NCBI GenBank assembly: GCA_018713795.1
Contig: DVOE01000085.1
Coordinates: 1 to 48,442 of the forward strand
DNA length: 48,442 nucleotides
Reading direction: 5' to 3'
Source: Candidatus Limadaptatus stercoripullorum
GTDB taxonomy: Bacteria > Bacillota > Clostridia > Christensenellales > CAG-917
Shown: piece by piece, positions 8,664-17,250 of the stretch
Layout of the letters: every line of letters begins with the position of its first letter
Position numbering within the stretch: position 1 is the first letter of the stretch
Notes under the pieces: generated by a model
Told to the model about the DNA's origin: nothing
The model's database searches: none
Seen by the model: only the letters and a program-made list of their open reading frames with translations
Program-made: the position numbers and the translations under genes

Positions 8664-8789
8664 TAAAACGCCGATATTTCGATGAGATGCGCGAAAGCCC
8701 CGCCTCAACGGGCGCGCGGTGTACTTCTCGTACATAAGCGGTCGGTGAGGCGGGGCTGACAAAGCAGATCGCGAAATAGCGGCGTTTTA
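8664..8789. repeat. Family A repeat, module a: 126-bp palindromic element whose end is the pyrB stop codon
   Basis: The inverted ends are at 8,664-8,681 and 8,772-8,789. The internal gccccgcctca/tgaggcggggc stem matches the copy at 472-597. The terminal TTA at 8,787-8,789 is the pyrB stop codon on the minus strand, exactly as at lysS. Confidence 0.88.
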
Positions 8790-9890
8790 CTTTTGGTGGC
8801 CGAACCTCGTCTCACAATACTCACACCTATACACATTGTGCGCTTTGTCGCGGAGCGAGAATTGCTGGGGGAGGTCGGTCTCGACGGCGGTGACGCACTT
8901 GGGGTTGCGGCAGACGAAGCCTTCGGAGAGGATCTCGCGGCGGGTGGTCTCGGGGCAATAGCCCTTGGCGGCGTCGTCGAGGAGGCGGAGGATGAGCGCC
9001 ATGCGCATGAATTTGCCGTACTCGACCTGTTTGAAGTAGCAGGCGCGGGGATCGTCGTCGACATCGACGCTGATCTCCTTGACGCGCGGGAGAGGATGGA
9101 GCACGCTCATGTCGGAGCGGGCGGCTTTCATCTTCTCGGCGTTCAGGACATAGCAGTCCTTGAGGCGCTCGTACTCGTCGAGGTCTGCAAAGCGCTCTTT
9201 TTGGATGCGGGTCATGTAGAGAACATCGAGGTCGGCGATGCAGTCTTCGATGGTGGAACAGGTGCTCCACACCGCGCCGCGGGGTTCCATGATCTCGTAG
9301 CGGACATAATTGGGTATGCCGAGCTCGGGGGGCGAGATCATGATGAGGCGGTTGCCGGGATAGCGAGTCAGGGCGTTGATGAGCGAATGCACCGTGCGCC
9401 CGTATTTGAGGTCGCCGCAAATGCCGACGGTCAGCCCGTGAAGCCTGCCGTGGCGGTTCTTGATGGTGAGAAGATCGGCGAGCGTCTGAGTGGGATGGCA
9501 ATGCCCGCCGTCGCCCGCGTTGATGACGGGAACGACGCTGCGGCGGGAGGCGGCGAGCGCCGCGCCTTCGAGAGGATGGCGCATGGCGATGATGTCCGCG
9601 TACGCGCTCACCGTGCGGATGGTGTCCATGACGCTCTCGCCCTTGGTTGTGGAGCTGTTGGACGCCGAAGCAAACCCGAGAGTGTTGCCGCCGAGCTCGA
9701 TCATCGCCGCCTCAAACGAGAGGCGGGTGCGGGTGGACGGCTCGAAAAAGAGCGTCGCGATCTTCTTGCCGTCGCAGGCGTGCGCGTAGTCCGCGCGGTG
9801 GCGCATGATGTCCTCGGCGACGGCGATTATGCCGTCGATCTCCTCGGTGGTGAGATCGGAAATGTCGATGAGATGTCTTATCTTGTTCAT
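8787..9890 (-). CDS. pyrB: Aspartate carbamoyltransferase fused to a PyrI-type zinc domain
   Basis: Condenses carbamoyl phosphate with aspartate, the committed step of pyrimidine synthesis. The 367 residues comprise a catalytic chain (about 1-308, with the carbamoyl-phosphate motif EPSTRTRLSFEAA, HPTQTLADL and HPLPR) plus a C-terminal zinc domain (about 325-365) with spacing C-x4-C-x23-C-x2-C, the same spacing as the E. coli regulatory chain PyrI. The PyrI nucleotide-binding domain is absent and no separate pyrI is present. It is last in the pyr operon, after a 62-base gap with a hairpin, and has no good Shine-Dalgarno. Its stop codon lies in a repeat element. Confidence 0.95.
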   Translation of the reverse strand: MNKIRHLIDISDLTTEEIDGIIAVAEDIMRHRADYAHACDGKKIATLFFEPSTRTRLSFEAAMIELGGNTLGFASASNSSTTKGESVMDTIRTVSAYADIIAMRHPLEGAALAASRRSVVPVINAGDGGHCHPTQTLADLLTIKNRHGRLHGLTVGICGDLKYGRTVHSLINALTRYPGNRLIMISPPELGIPNYVRYEIMEPRGAVWSTCSTIEDCIADLDVLYMTRIQKERFADLDEYERLKDCYVLNAEKMKAARSDMSVLHPLPRVKEISVDVDDDPRACYFKQVEYGKFMRMALILRLLDDAAKGYCPETTRREILSEGFVCRNPKCVTAVETDLPQQFSLRDKAHNVYRCEYCETRFGHQK

Positions 9891-9908
9891 AGCGTTATTT
9901 GCGTATCG

Positions 9909-9944
9909 CGCGGTTTATCTGCTACTTTCGCGCGATAAACCGCG
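9909..9944 (-). promoter_or_regulatory. Hairpin between pyrE and pyrB
   Basis: CGCGGTTTATC (minus strand of 9,934-9,944) pairs perfectly with GATAAACCGCG (minus strand of 9,909-9,919), a stem of 11. No T-run follows, so it is more likely an RNA-processing or stability element than a terminator. It lies in the only sizeable gap of the pyr operon. Confidence 0.6.
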
Positions 9945-9952
9945 TGTTTTGT

Positions 9953-10603
9953 TCAGTTCTTGCCGCCTTTCATGCAGCTCTCGTCCGAGGGATCGTCGCG
10001 GAACGCGAGGAGCTTGCGGCAGTCGTCGCTCTTGATGTAGCCCTCTTCGACCGCCACTTCGAGCAGGCTGTCGAGGTCGCACAGGCTGACCGTCCTGACG
10101 CCGGCTTCCGCGGTCTTTTGGGTGCCCGCTTTCATGCCGTAGGTGAAGATGCTGACCATGCCGAGCACTTCGGCGCCGGCTTCGCGCAGGGCGTCCACCG
10201 TCTCGAGAGAGCTCTTCGCGGTGGAGATGAGATCCTCGACGACCACGACTTTTGCGCCGGGCTCGAGTTTGCCTTCGATGCGGTTGGCCCTGCCGTGATC
10301 CTTGGCGCCCGAACGGACATAACCCATGGGCATGCCGAGCAGCCAGCCCGCTATCGCCGCGTGCGCTATGCCTGCGGTCGCGGTGCCCATCAGCACTTCG
10401 GTGTCCGGGAACTCGCGGCGGACGGTGTCCGCTATGCCCTGCTCCACCACCGTGCGCACTTCGGGGGCGGTGAGCACGAGGCGGTTGTCGCAATAGATGG
10501 GGCTCTTTATCCCGCTCGCCCAGGTGAAGGGCTCGTCGGGTCTCAGAAACACCGCGCCTATGGAGAGCAATCCTTTTGCAACTTGTCTTTGAAGGTCCGT
10601 CAT
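9953..10603 (-). CDS. pyrE: Orotate phosphoribosyltransferase
   Basis: Transfers orotate to PRPP to form OMP. The 216 residues show the catalytic-loop region ([15 protein letters not shown], about 118-132) and the PRPP-binding motif [14 protein letters not shown] (about 139-152). In that motif AK replaces the usual GG after ST, a variation worth noting. The start overlaps the pyrF stop (ATGA, 10,600-10,603). Confidence 0.94.
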   Translation of the reverse strand: MTDLQRQVAKGLLSIGAVFLRPDEPFTWASGIKSPIYCDNRLVLTAPEVRTVVEQGIADTVRREFPDTEVLMGTATAGIAHAAIAGWLLGMPMGYVRSGAKDHGRANRIEGKLEPGAKVVVVEDLISTAKSSLETVDALREAGAEVLGMVSIFTYGMKAGTQKTAEAGVRTVSLCDLDSLLEVAVEEGYIKSDDCRKLLAFRDDPSDESCMKGGKN

Positions 10604-11313
10604 ATCTCTTCTCCCAAAAAATCTTTTACGCAGCGGGCGTATGCCGCGACGGGATCGGCGGCAGCCGTGACGGGCCTGCCGACCACGATGTAGTCCGAAC
10701 CCAGCGATCTCGCGTCCGCGGGGGTGGTGACGCGCACCTGATCGCCCTTCGCGGAATCGGCGAACCTAATGCCGGGCGTTACGGTCAGGAAATTTTCGCC
10801 GCAGGCGGAATGCACTTTGCCCGCCTCGAGCGGCGAGCAGACCACGCCGTCCAGCCCCGAACGCGCCGCGTTCTCGGCATAGAGCATGACCGTCTCGTCG
10901 ATGGGGCGGTCGATGAGCAGTTCTTCGCGCATTAGCTGCTCGGAGGTCGAGGTGAGCTGGGTCACCGCGATGAGCAGAGGACGGCTGCCGTCCGCGCGGG
11001 TCAACCCTTCGAGCGCGGCGCGCATCATGACCGATCCGCCCGCGGCATGCAGGTTGCACATGTCCACATCCAGCCCCGAGAGCACAGCCATCGCCTTGCC
11101 GACGGTGTTGGGGATATCGTGGAGCTTGAGGTCGAGGAATATCTTGTGCCCGCGGGCTTTGATCTCGCGGACGAGCTCGCTCCCCGCGGCATAAAAGAGT
11201 TCCATGCCTATCTTGACGAAGGGCTTCCTCGCCACGCCTTCGAACTTGTCAAGAAAGGCGAGCGCCTGCTCCGCCCCCGCGAAATCCAACGCGATGATAA
11301 CATCTTTTGCCAT
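10600..11313 (-). CDS. pyrF: Orotidine 5'-phosphate decarboxylase
   Basis: Decarboxylates OMP to UMP. The 237 residues form a TIM barrel with the catalytic [11 protein letters not shown] motif (about residues 61-71), which carries the Asp-Lys-Asp network, and the phosphate-binding YIVVGRPVT near the C-terminus. The start is 18 bases after the pyrD stop. Confidence 0.95.
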   Translation of the reverse strand: MAKDVIIALDFAGAEQALAFLDKFEGVARKPFVKIGMELFYAAGSELVREIKARGHKIFLDLKLHDIPNTVGKAMAVLSGLDVDMCNLHAAGGSVMMRAALEGLTRADGSRPLLIAVTQLTSTSEQLMREELLIDRPIDETVMLYAENAARSGLDGVVCSPLEAGKVHSACGENFLTVTPGIRFADSAKGDQVRVTTPADARSLGSDYIVVGRPVTAAADPVAAYARCVKDFLGEEI

Positions 11314-11331
11314 ATATTCTCCCTCGCGCCG

Positions 11332-12240
11332 CTAAACGGCGGCGCCGATTATATCCGTGAGGTTTTGCACACGGTAGCTCGCCATGACCTCGGGCAGCGC
11401 CGCGACAATGTCGCGGCAGGCGTAAGGATCGACGAGATTCGCCGCCCCGACCTGCACCGCGCACGCGCCCGCCATCATCATTTCGAGCACGCCTTCGGCG
11501 CTGTCCACGCCGCCCATGCCTATGACGGGGATATCCACCGCCCTCGCCACATCGTTGACCATCCTGAGCGCGACGGGGAAGACCGCGGGACCGCTGACCC
11601 CGCCCGTGCGCACGCTTATGATCGGACGGCGGGTCCTGAGATCTATGCGCATCCCGACCAGCGTGTTGATGAGGCTGACGGCGTCCGCGCCGCCGTCCCT
11701 GACGGCGAGCGCCAGCCCGGCAATGTCGGTGACATTCGGGCTGAGTTTGACGATAAGCGGCTTTTTGATATGCGTTTTGACCGCATAAACCAGCTTTTTT
11801 GCGGTTTCGGCGTCCGTGCCGAACGCCATCCCGCCGCCCTTGACATTGGGGCAGGAGATGTTGAGTTCGATCGCGAACACATGCGGCGACGCCGCGAGTT
11901 TCTCGGACGCGGCGACATATTCGTGCTCGCTGTGTCCTCCGACATTGGCGATGATCGCCCCGTCAAAGAGGGCGGCGAGCCGCGGGATCTCCTCGCCCGC
12001 AACGGCGTCCGCGCCGGGGTTTTGCAGCCCTATGGCGTTGATGACGCCCGAGGGGCACTCCGCGATCCTCGGCTGCGGGTTGCCGTAGCGCGGCTCGAGG
12101 GTGGTGCCTTTGAGGGCTATGCCGCCGAGGATATTGAGGTCGTAGTACTCCGCGAATTCGCTGCCGAACCCGAAAGTCCCGCTGGCAGGGATGACGGGAT
12201 TTTTGAGCCGCCTTCCGAACAGGGTCACAGAGGTATCCAT
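11332..12240 (-). CDS. pyrD: Dihydroorotate dehydrogenase, class 1B catalytic subunit
   Basis: Oxidises dihydroorotate to orotate with FMN, passing electrons to PyrK. It has 302 residues. The GTFGFGSEF segment, the NISCPNVKGGGMAFG segment (about 129-143, with the Cys loop) and IGMGGVDSAEGVLEMMMAGA for FMN phosphate binding fit class 1. The adjacent pyrK gene (4-base gap) makes this the NAD-dependent 1B type. Confidence 0.95.
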   Translation of the reverse strand: MDTSVTLFGRRLKNPVIPASGTFGFGSEFAEYYDLNILGGIALKGTTLEPRYGNPQPRIAECPSGVINAIGLQNPGADAVAGEEIPRLAALFDGAIIANVGGHSEHEYVAASEKLAASPHVFAIELNISCPNVKGGGMAFGTDAETAKKLVYAVKTHIKKPLIVKLSPNVTDIAGLALAVRDGGADAVSLINTLVGMRIDLRTRRPIISVRTGGVSGPAVFPVALRMVNDVARAVDIPVIGMGGVDSAEGVLEMMMAGACAVQVGAANLVDPYACRDIVAALPEVMASYRVQNLTDIIGAAV

Positions 12241-12244
12241 GCCG

Positions 12245-12979
12245 TCACTCCCATATGAGGGACGCCGCCGGGAAGACGGGGCCCTCCTTGCACACGCGGG
12301 CGTAGCCGTCCGCGGTCTTTACGCTGCATCCCATGCACGCGCCGAAGCCGCAGCCCATGCGCGCCTCGAGGCTGAGTTCGCCCGCGCCGCTCCACGCGGC
12401 GAGCGCACGGAGCATGGGCAGGGGCCCGCAGGCGTAATAGCGGTCGAACCCGTTCCCTTCCGACAAGCCTTCCGCGCGCACGGCGTCAACGGCGTTGCCG
12501 CGTATGCCGCGGCTGCCGTCGTCGGTGGCGACGATCACATTCCCGAAGTCGCCGAACTCACGCTCGAAATAGATCTGATCCGCGCTCCCGAAAGCGAGGA
12601 CGACGGTGGGGCGCACTCCCCTTTCCGCGAATGTGCGGGCAAGCATATAGAGCGGCGCGCAGCCTATGCCGCCGCCGATGAGCAGCGGGCGGCTCGCGTC
12701 CGTCCCGAACCCGTTGCCGAGCGAGGTGAGCGCGGAGACCTTTCTCCCCGGCTGCCACTCCGCCATCTCGCGGGTGCCTTTCCCCACCTTTTTGACGATG
12801 AGGGTGAGCTCGTCTCCGCGGCTGTCGGCGACGCTTATCGGGCGGCGGAGATAACCTCCGTCCACCGAAAGTTCGACGAACTGTCCGGGGCGCATGGGTT
12901 CCGCGCCCGCGAAAGTCAGCCCGAACACCTCGTCGTTCAGGCTGCGCCGGGAGATGAGCGTCAGGGTTTGCTTTTTCAT
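12245..12979 (-). CDS. pyrK: Dihydroorotate dehydrogenase electron-transfer subunit
   Basis: Carries FAD and a [2Fe-2S] cluster and moves electrons from PyrD to NAD. The 244 residues show the FAD motif RRPISV (about 50-55), a nucleotide-binding GGGIGCAPLY segment (about 102-111) and the C-terminal cluster motif CGFGACMGCSVK plus a further Cys in YARVCKEGP, four Cys ligands in all. It follows carB with a single-base gap. Confidence 0.94.
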   Translation of the reverse strand: MKKQTLTLISRRSLNDEVFGLTFAGAEPMRPGQFVELSVDGGYLRRPISVADSRGDELTLIVKKVGKGTREMAEWQPGRKVSALTSLGNGFGTDASRPLLIGGGIGCAPLYMLARTFAERGVRPTVVLAFGSADQIYFEREFGDFGNVIVATDDGSRGIRGNAVDAVRAEGLSEGNGFDRYYACGPLPMLRALAAWSGAGELSLEARMGCGFGACMGCSVKTADGYARVCKEGPVFPAASLIWE

Positions 12980-12980
12980 A

Positions 12981-15900
12981 TCAGCAGATGGTGGACACCT
13001 TGAAGGTCATGTCTTCGAGCACATCGAGCAGCGCTTCGACGGTGTCCTGCGAGGTGAAGAGGGTGACATTGTTCTCGACGGCGGCGCGGCGTATCTCGTA
13101 GCCGTCGTGCTTGGTGCTCTCCTCGTCGAGGTCGCGGGTGTTGATGACATAGGTGACATGCCCTTTCCGGATGCTGTCGAGGATATCCGAGCTGCCTTCG
13201 CTTATCTTGGCTTTGCTCCGCGCCTTGATGCCGTGCGCGTGCAGGAACTCGGCGGTGCCGGCGGTCGCCTCGATGTTGAATCCGAGGTCGTAGAATCTCC
13301 TTGCTATGGGCAGGAACGCCTCCTTGTCGCAGTCGGCGATGGTCATGAACACGGTGCCGTAGTTCTGCATACTCATGCCCGACGCCTTGAGCGCCTTGTA
13401 GAGCGCGCGGTTCATGGAGACATCGTAGCCTATGGCTTCGCCGGTGGACTTCATCTCGGGCGAGAGGTAGACCTCCATGCCCTTGATCTTGGAGAAGGAG
13501 AAGGCGGGCGCTTTGACATACCACCTGTCGGGCGTCCCGGAGGGGAAGACCTCGGTGAAGCCCTGCTCTTTCAGCGATATGCCGAGCATGACTTTGGTGC
13601 CGATGTCCGCGAGCGAGTAGCCCGACGCCTTGGAGATGAAGGGCACCGTGCGCGAGGAACGGGGGTTGACTTCGATGACATAGACATCGTTCTTGGCGTC
13701 CACGATGAACTGGATATTGTAAAGCCCGACTATGCCTATCCCGAGCCCCAGCTTGACGGTGTAATCGATGATCTTTTTCTTGACCTCGTCGTTGATGCTG
13801 AAGGTGGGATACACACTTATGCTGTCGCCGGAGTGCACGCCCGTGCGCTCGATATGCTGCATTATCGCGGGGCAGAACACATCCTTGCCGTCGCACACGG
13901 CGTCGACTTCGAGCTCCTTGCCGAGCACATATTTGTCCACGAGAATGGCGTGCCCGGTGTTGAGCGCGGACGCGCCGCGGAGATATTTGCCGAGCGCCTC
14001 GGGAGTGGAGGCTATCTGCATCTGCCTGCCTCCGAGCACATAGCTCGGACGCACCAGCACGGGATATCCTATCCTCTCCGCCACCGCGAGCCCGTCTTCG
14101 ACGGTGAACACCGCCTCTCCCTTGGGCTGCGGGATGCCGAGACGGTTGAGTATCTTCTCGAAGCAGTCCCTGTCCTCGGCGTTCTGTATCGCCTTGACAT
14201 CCGTGCCTATGATCTTGACGCCCAGCGAATCCAGCTTGTCGGCGAGGTTGATCGCCGTCTGCCCGCCGAGGGAGACCACCACTCCGTCCGGCTTTTCGAG
14301 GTCGATGATGTTCATGGTGTCCTCGACGGTGAGCGGCTCGAAGTAGAGCTTGTCCGAAGTGGTGTAGTCGGTGGAGACGGTCTCGGGGTTGTTGTTGACG
14401 ATGATAGCCTCGTAACCCGCCTCGCGTATTGTCCAGATGGCGTGCACGGTGGAGTAGTCGAACTCGATACCCTGCCCTATCCTTATGGGTCCCGAGCCGA
14501 GCACGATTATCTTCTTGCGGTCGCTGACCACGCTCTCCTGCTCGTCCTCGTAGGTGGAGTAGAAATAGGGCACATAGCTCTCGAACTCGCCCGCGCAGGT
14601 GTCTATCATCTTGTACACGGGCATGATGCCGAGCTCTTTGCGCTTGAGATAGATCTGCTCCTCGGTGGACTTCCAGACCTTGGCGAGATACTTGTCCGAG
14701 AACCCGCGCTTCTTCGCCTCGCGGAACACCTCGGGATCGTAGGGATTTGCCTTGACCACCGACTCGAACTCCACTATCTCGCGGATCTTCTCGAGGAAGA
14801 ACATGTCTATCTTGGTGCTCGACGCGATGAGGCCTATGTCCCCGCCGCGCTCGAACAGCTCGGCGATGGCGAACAGCCTGTCGTCCGTGCAGTCCTTGAT
14901 GTAATCGTAAAGCTCCTGCCTCGTCCAGTCGTCGAACTTGGGGATCCAGATGTGGATCGCTCCTATCTCCAGCGAACGCAGCGCCTTGAGAAGGCTCTCC
15001 TCGAAGGTGCGCCCTATGCTCATGGCCTCGCCCGTCGCCTTCATCTGAGTGCCGAGCACATTGGACGCCGTGTCGAACTTGTCGAAGGGGAAACGCGGCA
15101 CCTTGGTCACGATGTAATCGAGCGCGGGCTCGAAGGAGGCGGGGGTGTTGGCGAGCATGATCTCGTCAAGGCGCATACCGAGCGCGACCTTCGCCGTAAC
15201 GCGGGCGATGGGATAGCCGCTCGCCTTGGACGCCAGCGCCGAAGAACGGCTGACGCGGGGGTTGACCTCGATGAGGTAGTATCTGAAGGAATGGGGATCC
15301 AGCGCGAACTGCACATTGCATCCGCCCTCGATCTTGAGCTCGCGGATGATCTTGAGCGCGCTGTTGCGGAGCATCTGGACTTCCTTGTTGGTGAGCGTCT
15401 GCGCGGGCGCGACGACAATGCTGTCGCCGGTGTGAACGCCGACAGGATCCAGGTTCTCCATGCTGCATATCGCGACCGCCGTATCCGCCGCGTCGCGCAT
15501 GACCTCGAACTCGATCTCCTTGAAGCCCTTGACGCTCTTTTCGACCAGCACCTGCCCGACGGGAGAGAGCTGGAGAGCGTTCTTCATGATCTCGCAAAGC
15601 TCCTCTTCGTTCTCGGCAAAACCGCCGCCCGTGCCGCCGAGCGTGAACGCGGGGCGTAGCACGACGGGATAGCCGATGAGCTTCGCGGCTTCCACCGCTT
15701 CCTCTATGCTGTAAGTGATCTGCGAGGGGATGACGGGCTCGCCTATGCGCTGGCACATCTCCTTGAACTTCTCGCGGTCTTCCGCCATTTCGATACTTTC
15801 AAGCGATGTTCCGAGCAGTTTAACATTGCATTCGTCCAAAACGCCGCTGTGCGCCAGCTTCATCGCGAGGTTGAGACCCGTCTGTCCGCCGAGGGCGGGA

Positions 15901-16160
15901 ACGATGGCGTCGGGGCGCTCGTAGCGGATTATCCTCGCCATATACTCGAGGGTGAGCGGCTCCATGTAGATCTTGTCCGCCATCATCTTGTCCGTCATTA
16001 TGGTGGCGGGGTTGGAGTTGGCGAGCACGACTTCGTAGCCCTCTTCCTTGAGCGCTATGCAAGCCTGCGTCCCGGCGTAATCGAATTCCGCCGCCTGCCC
16101 TATCACGATGGGGCCGGAGCCTATGACCAAAACTTTCCTGATATCCGTTCTCTTAGGCAT
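12981..16160 (-). CDS. carB: Carbamoyl-phosphate synthase, large subunit
   Basis: Makes carbamoyl phosphate from bicarbonate, ammonia and two ATP. The 1,059 residues contain two homologous ATP-grasp halves, each opening with a GSGPI(V/R)IGQ motif (near residues 14 and 550), and a C-terminal MGS-like allosteric domain (about 930-1,059). Each half has an ATP-grasp EVNPR motif. It overlaps the carA stop by 8 bases. The gene is shared by pyrimidine and arginine synthesis, but here it lies inside the pyr operon. Confidence 0.97.
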   Translation of the reverse strand: MPKRTDIRKVLVIGSGPIVIGQAAEFDYAGTQACIALKEEGYEVVLANSNPATIMTDKMMADKIYMEPLTLEYMARIIRYERPDAIVPALGGQTGLNLAMKLAHSGVLDECNVKLLGTSLESIEMAEDREKFKEMCQRIGEPVIPSQITYSIEEAVEAAKLIGYPVVLRPAFTLGGTGGGFAENEEELCEIMKNALQLSPVGQVLVEKSVKGFKEIEFEVMRDAADTAVAICSMENLDPVGVHTGDSIVVAPAQTLTNKEVQMLRNSALKIIRELKIEGGCNVQFALDPHSFRYYLIEVNPRVSRSSALASKASGYPIARVTAKVALGMRLDEIMLANTPASFEPALDYIVTKVPRFPFDKFDTASNVLGTQMKATGEAMSIGRTFEESLLKALRSLEIGAIHIWIPKFDDWTRQELYDYIKDCTDDRLFAIAELFERGGDIGLIASSTKIDMFFLEKIREIVEFESVVKANPYDPEVFREAKKRGFSDKYLAKVWKSTEEQIYLKRKELGIMPVYKMIDTCAGEFESYVPYFYSTYEDEQESVVSDRKKIIVLGSGPIRIGQGIEFDYSTVHAIWTIREAGYEAIIVNNNPETVSTDYTTSDKLYFEPLTVEDTMNIIDLEKPDGVVVSLGGQTAINLADKLDSLGVKIIGTDVKAIQNAEDRDCFEKILNRLGIPQPKGEAVFTVEDGLAVAERIGYPVLVRPSYVLGGRQMQIASTPEALGKYLRGASALNTGHAILVDKYVLGKELEVDAVCDGKDVFCPAIMQHIERTGVHSGDSISVYPTFSINDEVKKKIIDYTVKLGLGIGIVGLYNIQFIVDAKNDVYVIEVNPRSSRTVPFISKASGYSLADIGTKVMLGISLKEQGFTEVFPSGTPDRWYVKAPAFSFSKIKGMEVYLSPEMKSTGEAIGYDVSMNRALYKALKASGMSMQNYGTVFMTIADCDKEAFLPIARRFYDLGFNIEATAGTAEFLHAHGIKARSKAKISEGSSDILDSIRKGHVTYVINTRDLDEESTKHDGYEIRRAAVENNVTLFTSQDTVEALLDVLEDMTFKVSTIC

Positions 16161-17250
16161 TTTTCTTCCACTCCTCGATATTGACGATGAACTTCTCGAA
16201 CAGTCTTATGCTGTCCTGCGGACCCGGCGCGCTCTCGGGATGGAACTGCACGGAGAAGATCCTGTTCTTCTTGTCTTCCACGCCTTCCACCGTCCCGTCC
16301 AGCAGGTTGCGGTGCGTCACGGTGAGCCCCGTGCCTTCGAGCGACTTCTCGTCCACCGCATAGCTGTGGTTCTGCGCCGTTATCTCGACCAGCTGCGACT
16401 CGATGTTGAGTATGGGATGGTTGCCGCCGCGGTGACCGAACTTGAGCTTGTAGGTCTTCGCCCCGTAGGCGAGCGCGATGAGCTGATGTCCCATGCAGAC
16501 GCCCATGACGGGGACTTTGCCTTTGAGCTCCCTGACCAGCTCCACCACCTCGGGCACATTGACGGGATCCCCGGGACCGTTGGACAGGAACACGCCGTCC
16601 GGCTTCAGCGCGAGCAGGTCTTCCGCGCTTATGGTGTGCGGCACTATGATGACATTGCACCCCTGCGCGTTGAGGTTGTGCACCATCTGATTCTTGATGC
16701 CGCAGTCCACCGCCACCACATTGTACTTGTGATTGGGCGTGCGGCTGTACCACCTCTTCTTGCACCCCACCCTCTTGACCTGATCGGTGGGATAGGAGAA
16801 GGCGCATATGCGCTCCATGACCTCTTCGGTCGGAGTGTCCGCGTCGGTGAGGCAGGCGACCATTGAACCCTTGTCGCGTATTGTGCGGACCAGCTTCCTG
16901 GTGTCTATGCCCTGCATCCCCGGCACTCCGTCCTCCTCGAGCAGCTCGGACAGCGTCTTGGTGTAACGGAAGTTGGAGGGCGCGTCGTTGTAGTCGCGCA
17001 CGATGAGCGCCTTGAGGTAGAGCCCCTTGCTCTCGTAGTCCTCGTCCGTGATGCCGTAGTTGCCGATGATGGGATAGCTCATCACTATGACCTGATCGGC
17101 GTAGCTGGGATCGGAGATGATCTCCTGATATCCCGCCATCGAAGTGTTGAACACGATCTCGCCTATCGCGTCGGTGTCGGCGCCGAAGCCGCGGCCGATA
17201 TAGACATCGCCGTTTTCAAGCACGAGTTTCCTTCTTTTCATCTTGTCCAT
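16153..17250 (-). CDS. carA: Carbamoyl-phosphate synthase, small (glutaminase) subunit
   Basis: Hydrolyses glutamine and channels ammonia to CarB. The 365 residues comprise the N-terminal CPSase domain (KLVLENGDVYIGRGFG) and a class I amidotransferase domain with the Cys nucleophile in GVCMGHQLIALAYG and the His/Glu pair in FHPESAPGP. The ATG at 17,250 was chosen because GGAGAGA lies just upstream. The ATG at 17,241, which overlaps the pyrC stop as ATGA, is a close alternative. Confidence 0.95.
   Translation of the reverse strand: MDKMKRRKLVLENGDVYIGRGFGADTDAIGEIVFNTSMAGYQEIISDPSYADQVIVMSYPIIGNYGITDEDYESKGLYLKALIVRDYNDAPSNFRYTKTLSELLEEDGVPGMQGIDTRKLVRTIRDKGSMVACLTDADTPTEEVMERICAFSYPTDQVKRVGCKKRWYSRTPNHKYNVVAVDCGIKNQMVHNLNAQGCNVIIVPHTISAEDLLALKPDGVFLSNGPGDPVNVPEVVELVRELKGKVPVMGVCMGHQLIALAYGAKTYKLKFGHRGGNHPILNIESQLVEITAQNHSYAVDEKSLEGTGLTVTHRNLLDGTVEGVEDKKNRIFSVQFHPESAPGPQDSIRLFEKFIVNIEEWKKNA

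Noticed and set aside
12894..15659. 921-codon open frame opposite carB
   Set aside because: Antisense shadow of carB; composition is the complement of a clear enzyme gene.
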